The position numbers and the translations under genes were made by a program. A DNA stretch of 54,264 bases from Gracilibacteraceae bacterium (lineage in GTDB: Bacteria > Bacillota > Desulfitobacteriia > Desulfitobacteriales > Syntrophobotulaceae), in contig JAISAH010000019.1 of the NCBI GenBank assembly GCA_031266805.1, positions 1 to 54,264 on the forward strand, in the 5' to 3' direction. Positions 1 to 7,621 of this stretch are shown piece after piece. The stretch's first letter is position 1. Every line of letters starts with the position of its first letter. The notes beneath the pieces were generated by a model. The model was given only the letters and a program-made list of their open reading frames with translations. It ran no database searches and had not been told where the DNA came from.

Positions 1-119
1 TCCTGCCGTGCTGTGTTCCCGTGTTGGCTTTCGCCTTTCGGTTAGGCAGGCGGTCTCCCGCGTTATCATGCGGGGCAGTACCTCAACTCTGCATTGTAAA
101 ATGCCCTATCCGGGCGCAC
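1..119 (-). mobile_element. 5' end of a group II intron (LtrB-like), running off the left edge
   Basis: Read on the minus strand from base 119, the sequence opens with GTGCGCCCGGATAGGGC, the signature 5' end of bacterial group II introns of the Ll.LtrB/mitochondrial-like type. Further in are the conserved domain I blocks AGGTACTG, CTAACCGAAAGGCGAAAGCC, ACGGGAACA and CAGCACGG, in the order and spacing I recall for the Lactococcus intron. The intron sits exactly between the codon for Phe in the VirD4 motif DNDSSF and the Asn-Phe that normally follows. The host reading frame runs 17 codons into it before a stop. The rest of the ribozyme and any intron-encoded reverse transcriptase/maturase lie left of the window. 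The 5' boundary is well supported; class and completeness cannot be judged. Confidence 0.88.
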
Positions 120-1229
120 AAAACTGCTGTCATTATCTGGAAGAATAACAAACAGCGCGGTTTTCTTCTCCCCAAGCGCGGCCAAGTCCAACTCGTCCGT
201 CACGGTCAGGCTCGCCAGTGATTCAAGGTTAAATTTCTCCAGTCTGGCCGCCAGCGTGATCTGAATGGACTTGAGCGTCTTGCCCGCCCCGGCGCGGTAG
301 TCATGGTAATATTTCACCGCGATATGCTCTGGATCGCGCATTTCCAGCCGCTCAAACAGCACGTCCAGCGGGGATTGGTAAAACTCGTTTTCCTCCTGCA
401 CGTCGGCGGAGCGCAGCATTTCCATCACCATCGTGAAGTTTTGCTCGTCCGGCGGCGCTTCGTAATGAAGGTAGAACATCAGCGCCATCAGAAGCATGGA
501 GGCCGCCGTTTCCCAAAACGGGTCCTGGGTCTGGGAGCCTTTGGGCGTAGTGGCCTTGAACAGATTGGTCACCAGCCGCTGGACATCGTTGTCTGAAAAA
601 AGATAGACAAAAGGGTTAAAGCAATGCGAGCGCTCCATATTGATGAGGTCGAGGACTTTCACCTCCATGCCCCGCGCCTTTAGCAGAGCGCCTGTGTCCC
701 GCGCGATCTCGCCCTTCGGGTCTAAGATCATCATGGAGGTATTGCAGTTCATGGCGTTGGGCTTGACGTAGTTTCGCGTCTTGCCCGCGCCGGCGCCGCC
801 CACGACCATGACGTTCAGATTGCGGCGGTGTTTTCTTCCGTCCAGGCCGATACGGACGTTTTGGGTGAGGATCTTGTTTTCCGTGAAATGCTTATCGGCG
901 TATTTACGGCAGAGGGCTGCGGCCTCGCCCCATTTGGCGCTGCCGTGTTCCTCGCGGGGGCGGGTATTACGTCTTGTAGCCAGGTAAACGCCGATTCCCA
1001 TCGCGTAGGCGGCGGCAAAAAAGAGGGCGGTTTTCAGGCTGTTTTCGCTCCGCTCAATATGAAACGGATCGTTTAGCGCTGCCGTCAGCTTGGTCATAAC
1101 CTCCGGCAATCGCCCGGCCAAACCGCCGCTGCCGGCAAAGGCGGGGGCGGCAAGGAGCGCTGCCCATATCACCGGGATCAGGCCGAAGGCCGCCATAATC
1201 AGGATTTGCCCAGGGCTATCGCGCTTCAT
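120..1229 (-). CDS. virD4: VirD4/TraG-type conjugative coupling ATPase, 5' exon interrupted by a group II intron
   Basis: Type IV coupling protein that would bring the relaxase-DNA complex to the conjugation channel at the inner face of the membrane. The N-terminus has two hydrophobic segments (about residues 8-32 and 66-83), then the P-loop VVGGAGAGKTRNYVKP near residue 142 and the Walker-B-like MILDPKGE about 25 residues later. The family motif ALFVILPDNDSSF ends this exon. Family members are about 550-600 residues long; only about 370 native residues are here because the intron starts after DNDSSF. The last 17 residues of the open frame (to base 66) are intron sequence, not VirD4. The start overlaps the upstream small gene by 14 nt, so the two are probably translationally coupled. 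The protein is functional only if the intron splices. Confidence 0.93.
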
Positions 1230-1401
1230 CGCGTATCCTCGCTTTCTTCGCGGGGGCGCGGATGATTTTCAGCAGCAGTTCGTTTAGGGAGTCGGTCGGG
1301 TTTTGCTCCGCGATCTCCTTGTTCCGCATATCATTCAAGGCCCGGATTATCGCGCCTTCCTCGTAGCGGTCAAGCTCCAATATCACCTTTTCGTCGCGCA
1401 T
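1216..1401 (-). CDS. small conserved ICE protein (61 aa) upstream of virD4
   Basis: A 61-residue acidic/basic protein starting MRDEKVILELDRYEEGAI. A longer upstream extension of the frame is an artefact of the ardC-like gene in another frame; the ATG at 1401 follows AGGTAGG and lies 5 nt after the ardC-like stop. Proteins like this commonly sit directly before virD4 in Tn1549-like elements, but I know no assigned function. It is clearly related to the 55-residue protein at 29466-29633: both share ALN-(D/E)-x-RN, an IAE...TD block and a KI(I/V)xAP tail. Expression is probably coupled to virD4, whose start it overlaps. Confidence 0.75.
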   Translation of the reverse strand: MRDEKVILELDRYEEGAIIRALNDMRNKEIAEQNPTDSLNELLLKIIRAPAKKARIRDEAR

Positions 1402-1405
1402 ACGC

Positions 1406-2299
1406 CTACCTCGCTTCCTGCGTTCTGGCCGCCTTTGTGAGCGCGTCCAGCTGCCGCGCCATGCGCCCGGATACAGCACCCTCGGCGTCGCGGATTTGGG
1501 AGAGTTCGCGCCTGATCTCCTGCGCGTCCATGCCCTCAAACATATGGCCCGCGCTGTCAAACCGGTAATCCTTCGTCTCCACGCCGTACTTCTGGCAGAG
1601 GACATAAGACGCGCAGTAAGCGGTAAACTGCGGGTCTGTGACGCTGCCGGCCCGCACTGCCTCGGCGCGGCAGAGTTCGTGCGCCGCGCTTCTGAAGGTG
1701 TCGGAGAATTCCATGCCTTTGAGAATCTCTATTGTCCCCGTGTCCGGATTTGTCCGCGCCCCGCCGCCGCCTGGCAGGGCGTCCGCGCCGGTGATCTTCA
1801 CCGGGGCTTTGGCGATGAGCGCGGACAAAAGCTGACGCTCCGTATACTGGATCGGCGCGGGCGGCAGGATTTTACGCTCGGCCTGCGAAACGTCGTAGAC
1901 GTTTTTGATGTTGTAAAACGTGCCGGCCGTACCGTCCTCGCGGCGGTACTGGTCGCCCGGCTCCAGGATCTGGATCGGGTTTTTCATCTCCTCCTTGCGG
2001 ATGAACACCTTTTGCCCGCGCCAATGGTTCAGGTCGCCCAACCGCGAGGCCTGCGGGTTCTTGGACAGCACCAAGAGCGTGTTCACGGCGGTGTATCGCC
2101 CCAGGCGGCTTTGCAGGTCAAGATATTGCCGGAGGGCGGCGGGATCGGCGGCGACGGTCAGCGCTATATCGTCCAGCCGCGCATAGAGGGCCTCGCGTTC
2201 CTCTTTCTTTTTGGCCGCGTATTCCTCTTTGGAAAACGGCTGCCCGCTGTTCTGATCACCTTGATCGGTGTTGCTCAAAAGATCGTCGAAGTTTGCCAT
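1406..2299 (-). CDS. ArdC-like antirestriction / ssDNA-binding domain protein
   Basis: A 297-residue protein whose N-terminal two thirds resemble the ArdC N-terminal (DUF1738) single-stranded DNA-binding domain: ALYARLDDIAL, LQSRLGRYTAVNTLLVL, and a HWRGQKVFIRKEE stretch near residues 90-105. ArdC proteins protect incoming DNA or bind transferred strands. A metallopeptidase-like segment follows (SAAHELCRAEAV, about residue 205), but the usual HExxH is reduced to HELxxA, so zinc protease activity is doubtful. The C-terminus (YGVETKDYRF ... SGRMARQLD) matches the tail I associate with homologues in Tn1549-like elements. AGGAAGG precedes the ATG at 2299. It lies between pcfB and the small gene before virD4, with gaps of a few bases. 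Confidence 0.8.
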   Translation of the reverse strand: MANFDDLLSNTDQGDQNSGQPFSKEEYAAKKKEEREALYARLDDIALTVAADPAALRQYLDLQSRLGRYTAVNTLLVLSKNPQASRLGDLNHWRGQKVFIRKEEMKNPIQILEPGDQYRREDGTAGTFYNIKNVYDVSQAERKILPPAPIQYTERQLLSALIAKAPVKITGADALPGGGGARTNPDTGTIEILKGMEFSDTFRSAAHELCRAEAVRAGSVTDPQFTAYCASYVLCQKYGVETKDYRFDSAGHMFEGMDAQEIRRELSQIRDAEGAVSGRMARQLDALTKAARTQEAR

Positions 2300-2305
2300 T
2301 GTAAT

Positions 2306-3277
2306 TTACCTTCCTTTCGATTTTGGGGATTTGCGTTTGCTTTTAGGCTGCGTATGAGCAGGGGCCTGCGTTTCCTTTGGTCCCGCCATGACGGGTTCCT
2401 CGCGCCTGCGCGCCGCGGCTTCCTCCGCTTTTCGCGCCGCCGCGATCTCGCGCAGTTCTTCTTTTACGGACGGTTTACTCGGCATAGCCCTTTCGGAGTT
2501 CTTTCTGTTCGCGGAGGAAAGCGCGGACGGATTTGTTTTCGGCGACGGACGGTCCTGACTGTCCGCTGACGGGCTGCCGCCGCCGGCTAAAGGGGCTGGA
2601 TCATTCCTCGCGTCCGCCCTTGGGGCGGAATCATTCCCCCTGTCCGGAGGAGCGGGTTCTTTCCTCGCTTTGCGCCGGGATTTCCCTGGCGTGGGCCTGC
2701 CGGCCGCTTTCTCGGCTTCGGATTTCTCCGGCGCGGTCTTGCCGCCATCCGCACCGAGAAGTTCATCCAGCAGCCTGTCAATGTCCGGCTCGCCCGGCTG
2801 CGCGCCTTCCGGCGCCGCGGGTTCGGCCAGAACCTCGGCGGTTTTCGCCGCCATATCTCGCACGATTTCGCTTTCGATCTTGGCCTTGTCAACGGCGGCG
2901 AATTTGAACCGCTCCACAAGCCGGTTGATCTTCGGCGCGTCGTCGGCCTTCACCATGATGTCGCAGAGTCCGTCCGGCGTGTTCTTGCTATCCCGCAGGA
3001 CGCAGTAGACAATGCCGTAATTTTTGGCTTCCCGCGCGAATGTCCGCAGATCTCGTTCCCTGACCGAAAAAATCTCCAGCGCCTTGCCGGATTTCAGCAT
3101 GGATTCAAGCCGCGCCTTGCCTCTTGATTTCAGTCCGCTTTTCTCCGGTGATTTCAGCGCCGCCATGAGGAGCAGGGCGATTTCCTTTGCCGCCGTGCCG
3201 GTGATCCGCGCGGCGACCTCAACGCCCTCCAGACTCATGCGCACGATCTGTTCAGCGGCGTCGCCTGAATGGTTCAT
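2306..3277 (-). CDS. pcfB: PcfB-family (DUF3801) relaxosome accessory protein
   Basis: A 323-residue protein. The first 150 residues carry the DUF3801/PcfB domain: QIVRMSLEGVEVAARITG, KSGKALEIFSVRERDLRTF, and YGIVYCVLRDSKNTPDGLCD. In the enterococcal plasmid pCF10, PcfB binds the coupling protein PcfC and helps load the relaxosome. The second half (about residues 165-323) is low complexity, rich in Pro, Lys, Ala and Arg, with a basic tail, and is probably disordered. The start at 3277 follows AAAGGAG at 8 nt and overlaps the end of the relaxase gene by 26 nt. Order relaxase, pcfB, ardC-like, small protein, virD4 is a compact DNA-processing cassette. Confidence 0.85.
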   Translation of the reverse strand: MNHSGDAAEQIVRMSLEGVEVAARITGTAAKEIALLLMAALKSPEKSGLKSRGKARLESMLKSGKALEIFSVRERDLRTFAREAKNYGIVYCVLRDSKNTPDGLCDIMVKADDAPKINRLVERFKFAAVDKAKIESEIVRDMAAKTAEVLAEPAAPEGAQPGEPDIDRLLDELLGADGGKTAPEKSEAEKAAGRPTPGKSRRKARKEPAPPDRGNDSAPRADARNDPAPLAGGGSPSADSQDRPSPKTNPSALSSANRKNSERAMPSKPSVKEELREIAAARKAEEAAARRREEPVMAGPKETQAPAHTQPKSKRKSPKSKGR

Positions 3278-4691
3278 CTCTCATGAGCTCCTTTCTTTTG
3301 CTTGTTTCCTGTGATTCGGCTTCTTTGGCTCGGCGGAGTTTACTTTTCATCTCCCCGGAGCGGCTTTCTATGTTTTCACACAGCTTCACCTCCCGGCGCA
3401 GTTCCGTGATCTGCGCTGACAACTCGGATATTTGAGTCCTTATCGCCGTAAGCGCGTCCTCGTCCCCGGCGCTTCGCGCTTTGCCGCGCAAATGTTTCCG
3501 CGCGCCCGACAACGCGGCGATTTGAGCGTTCGCTCCGTCTTTATGGGCCGCTAGCTGCTCGGCGGTGTCTATGCCGCGCTTTGCCATCAGGCGCACCTCC
3601 CGCGCCATGCTCTGCATGTGCCTGATGTCCTCGCGAAAGAGGAAATACACCTCTTTCGGATTGGATTCCCGTTTTCTCGGCAGAACGCCCATGCGGTAAA
3701 GGTAATAAAAATACAGGGCGCAAGGCCCCGTAAGTTTTCTTGCCCTGTGAAAATTGCCGATCAGCCGCGCCCGCTTCGGCGGCGGCTCCGCCCGAATGAT
3801 CCGCCGCTCCGGGCGGCTCTGCGCCAGTATGCGCCGGCGCACTCCCTCTCTGGCGTAATCCTCGCCAAAATTACGGGCAAGCCGCACAAACCGCTCTTTT
3901 CCGGGCGGCCTCACGGATATATCCTTGCCGATCTTGACCCAGTAGCCCGCCCGTTTGAGATTGTCGAAAAATTGCCGCTCGGTCATAGACCCGCGGATCG
4001 CCGCGTCAACGTCGGTTTTCACCAAAGAGCGCCATGTTGGTTTTCCCTCGCGCTCGGCGTTCCACTCGGCGTAATGCCTGGACTTGCCGCGTTTCGGTTC
4101 CTCGATGACGGACAGGCCGTACTCGCGGCACAGCGCGTCGGATTCCTTTTGCATGTTGTGATAGTCGCTCTCGGAGCGGTAATATTTCTTGCCGTCGATC
4201 ATCGAAACATTGTTCAGCACAAAATGATTATGCAGATGATCCGCTTTATCCAAATGCGTGGCCACAATGACCTGATACCGCTCGCCCCATAGCTTCCCGG
4301 CCAGTTTTACGCCGATTTCATGCGCGGTTTCCGGCGTGACCTCATTTTCGGCAAAGGACTGATAACCGTGATAGGCGATAACGCCGTCCGTCTTGCCGAA
4401 TTTTCGCTTGACCGCCTGCATTTCGTCACGGGCCGTTTCCGGCCGGCAGTTCACGCCGGAAACGAAACGGCGCATAACCTCAGCCCCTTCGTCATGGATG
4501 GCGGCGCCTTGCGTTTTCTGCGAGCTTGTGGCGTAGGCTATAACGTCCGTCAGCCATTCCTCCTGCTTTGCCGCCGTTTTTGCCGCCGACTGCTCGTCAT
4601 ATTCCGCGTTCGTTGTTTTGTCGGGGTTCTTGGCATAGTCCACCACCTTGCTCAATGCGCCTTTGACGCGCCAGATGGACGTGACGGCCAC
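3252..4691 (-). CDS. MOBP-type relaxase (MobA/VirD2-like)
   Basis: A 479-residue relaxase that would nick the origin of transfer and stay covalently bound to the transferred strand. The N-terminus (MAVTSIWRVKGALSKVVDY) and the three-histidine metal motif HLDKADHLHNHFV (about residues 147-159) are typical of the MobP/VirD2 group in Tn1549-like elements. The catalytic Tyr is probably in the first 30 residues (VVDYAKNP). YRSESDYHNMQKESDALCREYGL follows in family fashion. The C-terminal 150 residues are charged and coiled-coil-like. Translation starts at a GTG that shares one base with the mobC stop (TAGTG), so it is probably translationally coupled. Confidence 0.93.
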   Translation of the reverse strand: MAVTSIWRVKGALSKVVDYAKNPDKTTNAEYDEQSAAKTAAKQEEWLTDVIAYATSSQKTQGAAIHDEGAEVMRRFVSGVNCRPETARDEMQAVKRKFGKTDGVIAYHGYQSFAENEVTPETAHEIGVKLAGKLWGERYQVIVATHLDKADHLHNHFVLNNVSMIDGKKYYRSESDYHNMQKESDALCREYGLSVIEEPKRGKSRHYAEWNAEREGKPTWRSLVKTDVDAAIRGSMTERQFFDNLKRAGYWVKIGKDISVRPPGKERFVRLARNFGEDYAREGVRRRILAQSRPERRIIRAEPPPKRARLIGNFHRARKLTGPCALYFYYLYRMGVLPRKRESNPKEVYFLFREDIRHMQSMAREVRLMAKRGIDTAEQLAAHKDGANAQIAALSGARKHLRGKARSAGDEDALTAIRTQISELSAQITELRREVKLCENIESRSGEMKSKLRRAKEAESQETSKRKELMRDEPFRRRR

Positions 4692-5032
4692 TACCGGGGT
4701 TTCCCCTCGATCTTGCGCGGCAGCATGACGGCGCCAATGATTTCTACCACGGCTTTGTTCAGAGCGGCGACGGCTTCGTCATAGCGCTTTGTGTCCACGA
4801 CGTTCAGGGTATGGGCTTTCTGGGCCACTTGATTGAGGTTGTTGCCGATACTGTGAAGCTCTCTCATCATGGCGTGGTAGTCGGGTGGCGGCGCGTCCGT
4901 GGGGACAAGGTGGTTTATGAGGTGGCGCAGATAGCTTTCACGGGACAGCCCGGATTTTTTAACGCGCTTGTTAAAAACATCGACTTCTTTTTCATTCAAC
5001 CATAATTGAATATGGACAGTTCGTTTTCGCAT
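4691..5032 (-). CDS. mobC: MobC-family relaxosome protein
   Basis: A 113-residue protein, start chosen at the ATG at 5032 because GGAAAGG lies 8 nt upstream; a 24-residue upstream extension would run through the likely oriT. A ribbon-helix-helix-like N-terminus (KRTVHIQLWLNEKEVDVFN) precedes LSRESYLRHLI and the MobC signature SIGNNLNQVAQKAH near residue 68. MobC proteins bind oriT beside the nick site and help the relaxase open the strands. It directly precedes the relaxase gene and follows a palindrome-rich non-coding region, as expected for relaxosome genes. Confidence 0.9.
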   Translation of the reverse strand: MRKRTVHIQLWLNEKEVDVFNKRVKKSGLSRESYLRHLINHLVPTDAPPPDYHAMMRELHSIGNNLNQVAQKAHTLNVVDTKRYDEAVAALNKAVVEIIGAVMLPRKIEGKPR

Positions 5033-5052
5033 AAAATCGCCCTTTCCGAATG

Positions 5053-5230
5053 GGGTTTCAGGGGCTTGCCCCCTGACAAGTTGTGTTTGTGGTATCACAA
5101 ACACGATGCTTGCTGTTATTATCCAGAATTCCGGATACTAACAGTTATCACGAATTTCGAGTTATCAATATCCGAAAAAATAAGCCCGTTTTTATTGGGT
5201 TACGAGATAAAAAGTATTGATAACTTTTCG
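5053..5230. other. candidate origin of transfer (oriT) region with stem-loops
   Basis: Non-coding interval upstream of mobC. It contains a perfect 7-bp stem TCAGGGG-CTTGC-CCCCTGA (5058-5076) and a perfect 9-bp inverted repeat GTGTTTGTG-GTAT-CACAAACAC (5083-5104). An AT-rich tract follows, with GTTATCA repeated at 5133 and 5161, and GTTATCAATA (5161-5170) matched by TATTGATAAC at about 5215-5224. Inverted repeats next to a GC-rich nick-like sequence, beside mobC and the relaxase, are what an oriT of this family looks like. The exact nick site is not identified. Confidence 0.55.
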
Positions 5231-5336
5231 GGCGGCGAGGCTCAGTTTTCCGATGGTCAGCGTTCCATATGGCGCTCTCTTTGCGGCCCGGCGCGGAAGG
5301 TAACGCCCGTGAAATGACCTGCGTCTTTGTAAGTTT

Positions 5337-6260
5337 TCATCTTGCGTGGCTCCTTTCTCGCCGCCTGCTTTGCTGCCAGCGCTCATAATCCAGGGTCGCC
5401 GTTGAGTAAACCGTGGCGGCGGCTTTCTGCGCCGTGTTCGGCAGATAGTCCGTTCTTTGGCATTTCCGCTTGTGCGCCTCGTCCTTCTGCCTGTAATGGG
5501 GGCTGGACATAAACGCCTGTACCATGGCGGTTTCACCGGCGCTCAGCCAGTAGGCCAGCTTGTTCATCAGCGCCTGATCGTCGGCGCTCTCGTTGCCATG
5601 CCGCCGCTCCCCATTCCACAACGCCCGGAACACGCCGTCACGCTCCAGCCCGACGCGCAGGAAGCGCGAAGCGTCATGACCGGGCTGCCCGACTGTGGGG
5701 CATACCGGCCTTTGCGCCGGGGCGGGAAGCAGAAACTTGTCATGGACTGCGCGCAATTCCGCGGACCGTGTCTCGATTGGTTTCACGCCGCCATAGACGT
5801 TCCCGGTGACGGTGAAGTACCGCCTCTCGGTGTAAATCTCCACAAAACCGCCTTTCCTCCGGTGGCGCGTGATGTCCGCGCCGGGGGCGAATACCAGCAG
5901 ATGCAGGCCGCTTCCGCTGGGACTGATCTCGGTGTAGGAATTGAGCAGCCCCACGATCTCCCGCGCCTGCGGCGTGAGTGTTCCGTCAGCGCCGATCACA
6001 TGATCCAGATCTACGCCGCAAACCCCGCCGCCGTCAAACTCGTAGCCGATCCCCCGCGCCAGCCCGCGCTTTGCGCAAAGGGCGGCGGCTTCGTAGGTTC
6101 CCCACGTTTCCCTTACGCCCGCTTTGGCTGCGGCCGGTCTGCCGGCCAACAAGCTCGCCGGGTTAAACGGGGCCTTCGGCGGCGCGTGCGGAAGCCCCCA
6201 GACCACCCAGTTGGGCCGCCGTTTCAAGAGCGCCGGAATGTTATCGGATAAACGCGGCAT
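5337..6260 (-). CDS. primase/polymerase-like replication protein of the element
   Basis: A 307-residue protein resembling the N-terminal domain of phage/plasmid primase-polymerases (NrS-1 polymerase-like): PALLKRRPNWVVWG, GTYEAA near residue 60, GIGYEF.GGGVCGVDLDH (about residues 78-95), YTEISPSGSGLHLLV, and RRYFTVTGNVYG. The paired Asp residues in GVDLDH and the SGSGLH motif are expected active-site elements of the archaeo-eukaryotic primase fold. The C-terminal 90 residues (DDQALMNKLAYWLSAG) resemble a linker-helix module. No helicase domain is attached, unlike phage versions. The ATG at 6260 lies just after GGAGGGAGG; an in-frame TTG upstream would translate through that RBS and was rejected. 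Confidence 0.72.
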   Translation of the reverse strand: MPRLSDNIPALLKRRPNWVVWGLPHAPPKAPFNPASLLAGRPAAAKAGVRETWGTYEAAALCAKRGLARGIGYEFDGGGVCGVDLDHVIGADGTLTPQAREIVGLLNSYTEISPSGSGLHLLVFAPGADITRHRRKGGFVEIYTERRYFTVTGNVYGGVKPIETRSAELRAVHDKFLLPAPAQRPVCPTVGQPGHDASRFLRVGLERDGVFRALWNGERRHGNESADDQALMNKLAYWLSAGETAMVQAFMSSPHYRQKDEAHKRKCQRTDYLPNTAQKAAATVYSTATLDYERWQQSRRRERSHAR

Positions 6261-6285
6261 GAAAAAACCTCCCTCCAATAAATAA

Positions 6286-6314
6286 AGCCGCTCGGTTTTT
6301 AAGGCCGAACGGCT
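6286..6314 (-). terminator. rho-independent terminator-like hairpin (third of three in tandem)
   Basis: Minus-strand hairpin AGCCG..CGG / CCG..CGGCT followed by TTTATTTATT, immediately upstream of the primase-like gene. It is the last of three consecutive hairpins downstream of the Rpn-family gene. Confidence 0.6.
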
Positions 6315-6353
6315 ATGTAAAATTCGGTATTCGGTTTTCTGGGGAAAGTAAAA

Positions 6354-6376
6354 AGCCGCCCGATTACCGGACGGCT
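6354..6376 (-). terminator. rho-independent terminator (second of three)
   Basis: Minus-strand stem AGCCGTCCGG with loop TAAT and CGGGCGGCT, followed by a run of T (CTTTTTAC). It would stop transcripts from the Rpn-family gene. Confidence 0.7.
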
Positions 6377-6383
6377 ATACAAA

Positions 6384-6418
6384 AAGCGGCGTCAGCTTAT
6401 ATAAAGCGGACGCCGCTT
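6384..6418 (-). terminator. rho-independent terminator of the Rpn-family gene (first of three)
   Basis: Perfect 10-bp stem AAGCGGCGTC/GACGCCGCTT with a 15-nt loop, followed on the minus strand by TTTTTG, 58 nt after the stop codon of the Rpn-family gene. Confidence 0.78.
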
Positions 6419-6476
6419 GGGCCCTTCGTGTTTCGCGCGGTTTGCCGGGATATTCGATCGTTCATGCCGGCGGGTC

Positions 6477-7529
6477 TTACCGCTGCGGCTCGGAGCGCCG
6501 CCTTTCGGCGCGCTCTGTTTCGATCTGCCTCTGGGCGTTCCTGATTATATCTTCCGCAATGCCGAAGCTTTTCAGCGTTTCGATGGGCACAGCCCTTCCC
6601 GGCTTCACCTGACGAATGGCGTTCAGGGCGATCTCCATGTCGCGTGTGGCTTTGCCGCGTTCCTCGCCGCGTTTCTCACCGCGTTCTTCGCCGCGTTTTT
6701 CGCCGCGTTCCTCGATCTTTTGGAATATTTCCCGGTAGTCGATCCACGGCAGGGTTTCCACTAAATTCGTATTCATGTCAAATCCGACCTCCAATCTTGA
6801 TCTGGTGATGGTGTTACTGATGACCGCCTTGATGGTGTCCTGCATCTGCAAGCCGATATAATGGGGGACAAGCCCGGCGTCAACGGAGTCTTTCAGCTCC
6901 TTTAAGAGCGCTGCCGCCGCTTCCAGAAAATCCTTCTCTTTCGATTCCGTCAGCGGCTCAAACGTCCGCAGATAGAACTGACCGATGGGAAGCAGATTGC
7001 GCGCGGCGATTTCCTTAACCGACAAGTCTGCGAGCCGGATCGTGGGTATGCGGAGCGTCACCGCCTGCCCGTCGAAAAACTTTACGTTCCAGGTCAGCGT
7101 TGTCGGGGTGTTCTTCCTGCTTTTCAGAAAGACGACGCAGGGCTTCGGGAAGGTGATGCTGAGCTGTGAATCCGTGGCCGTCATGTTGTGGAGTATCGCG
7201 CCGCCGACCATGTACTTGAACACCCGGAGGGCCATATCGCCATTGTCGTCATGCTCCACCTCAATGTGGTACATGCTGCCGCCAATCCGGGGGTAGAAGT
7301 CAGCGATAACGGCGTCATTCTTGTCGTTTATTGTTTCTTGGCCCAGCCAATCCACGGGCGCGTCAAGCGGAATATCGTCGCCAAACAGTCCGTTGATGAA
7401 GCGAATCGTGAGTTCATTGCTCTGCGTAAGCGTTTTTTTGATGGCTTTGTCGTAGCTTAAATTCTGGGGCTTTGTTTCGATGCCGCTTAAACGCTGGATC
7501 TCTGTTTCGATGCCGTCAACAATCGTCAT
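6477..7529 (-). CDS. Rpn-family PD-(D/E)XK recombination-promoting nuclease / transposase-like
   Basis: A 350-residue protein of the Rpn (PD-(D/E)XK nuclease family transposase) group. The visible nuclease core includes the Asp of NDAVIADFYPRIGG (about residue 75-88) and IEVEHDDNGDMALRVFKYM (about residues 94-112), with later GQFYLRTFEPLT. A charged five-unit repeat (EERG/EKRG, about residues 272-292) precedes a C-terminal helical domain ending MEIALNAIRQVKPG...ETLKSFGIAEDII. Rpn proteins cut DNA and raise RecA-independent recombination. The gene is a self-contained cargo unit: its own sigma-70-type promoter upstream, tandem terminators downstream. It looks inserted between the primase-like gene and the methylase/helicase gene. 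Confidence 0.82.
   Translation of the reverse strand: MTIVDGIETEIQRLSGIETKPQNLSYDKAIKKTLTQSNELTIRFINGLFGDDIPLDAPVDWLGQETINDKNDAVIADFYPRIGGSMYHIEVEHDDNGDMALRVFKYMVGGAILHNMTATDSQLSITFPKPCVVFLKSRKNTPTTLTWNVKFFDGQAVTLRIPTIRLADLSVKEIAARNLLPIGQFYLRTFEPLTESKEKDFLEAAAALLKELKDSVDAGLVPHYIGLQMQDTIKAVISNTITRSRLEVGFDMNTNLVETLPWIDYREIFQKIEERGEKRGEERGEKRGEERGKATRDMEIALNAIRQVKPGRAVPIETLKSFGIAEDIIRNAQRQIETERAERRRSEPQR
6655..6714 (-). repeat. 12-bp tandem repeat coding (E-E/K-R-G)n
   Basis: Five imperfect copies of a 12-bp unit (consensus on the plus strand CGCCGCGTTYYT) inside the Rpn-family gene, coding alternating EERG and EKRG. Because the unit is a multiple of three, slippage would change repeat number without shifting the frame. 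Confidence 0.8.
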
Positions 7530-7550
7530 AAATACACTTCCTCTTTTTTT

Positions 7551-7578
7551 ATTATATATCGGTTTGGGGGAAAGTCAA
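7551..7578 (-). promoter_or_regulatory. sigma-70-type promoter of the Rpn-family gene
   Basis: On the minus strand TTGACT (7578-7573), a 16-bp spacer and TATAAT (7556-7551). The ATG at 7529 follows 21 nt after the -10, with AGAGGAAG between. Confidence 0.75.
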
Positions 7579-7621
7579 GCAGGATGCGCCGCGCTTCACC
7601 GCGCGGCGGCAAATGCGCGCA

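Noticed and set aside
66-119. C-terminal VRPDRAFYNAELRYCPA as native VirD4 sequence
   Set aside because: These codons coincide exactly with the conserved 5' end of a group II intron and do not match the NF(I)V continuation of VirD4 proteins.
5216-5340. 27-codon frame MKTYKDAGHFTGV... overlapping the primase-like stop (ATGA)
   Set aside because: Overlap with the stop is suggestive, but there is no independent RBS and no recognisable TnpW-type motif. Not enough to call a gene.
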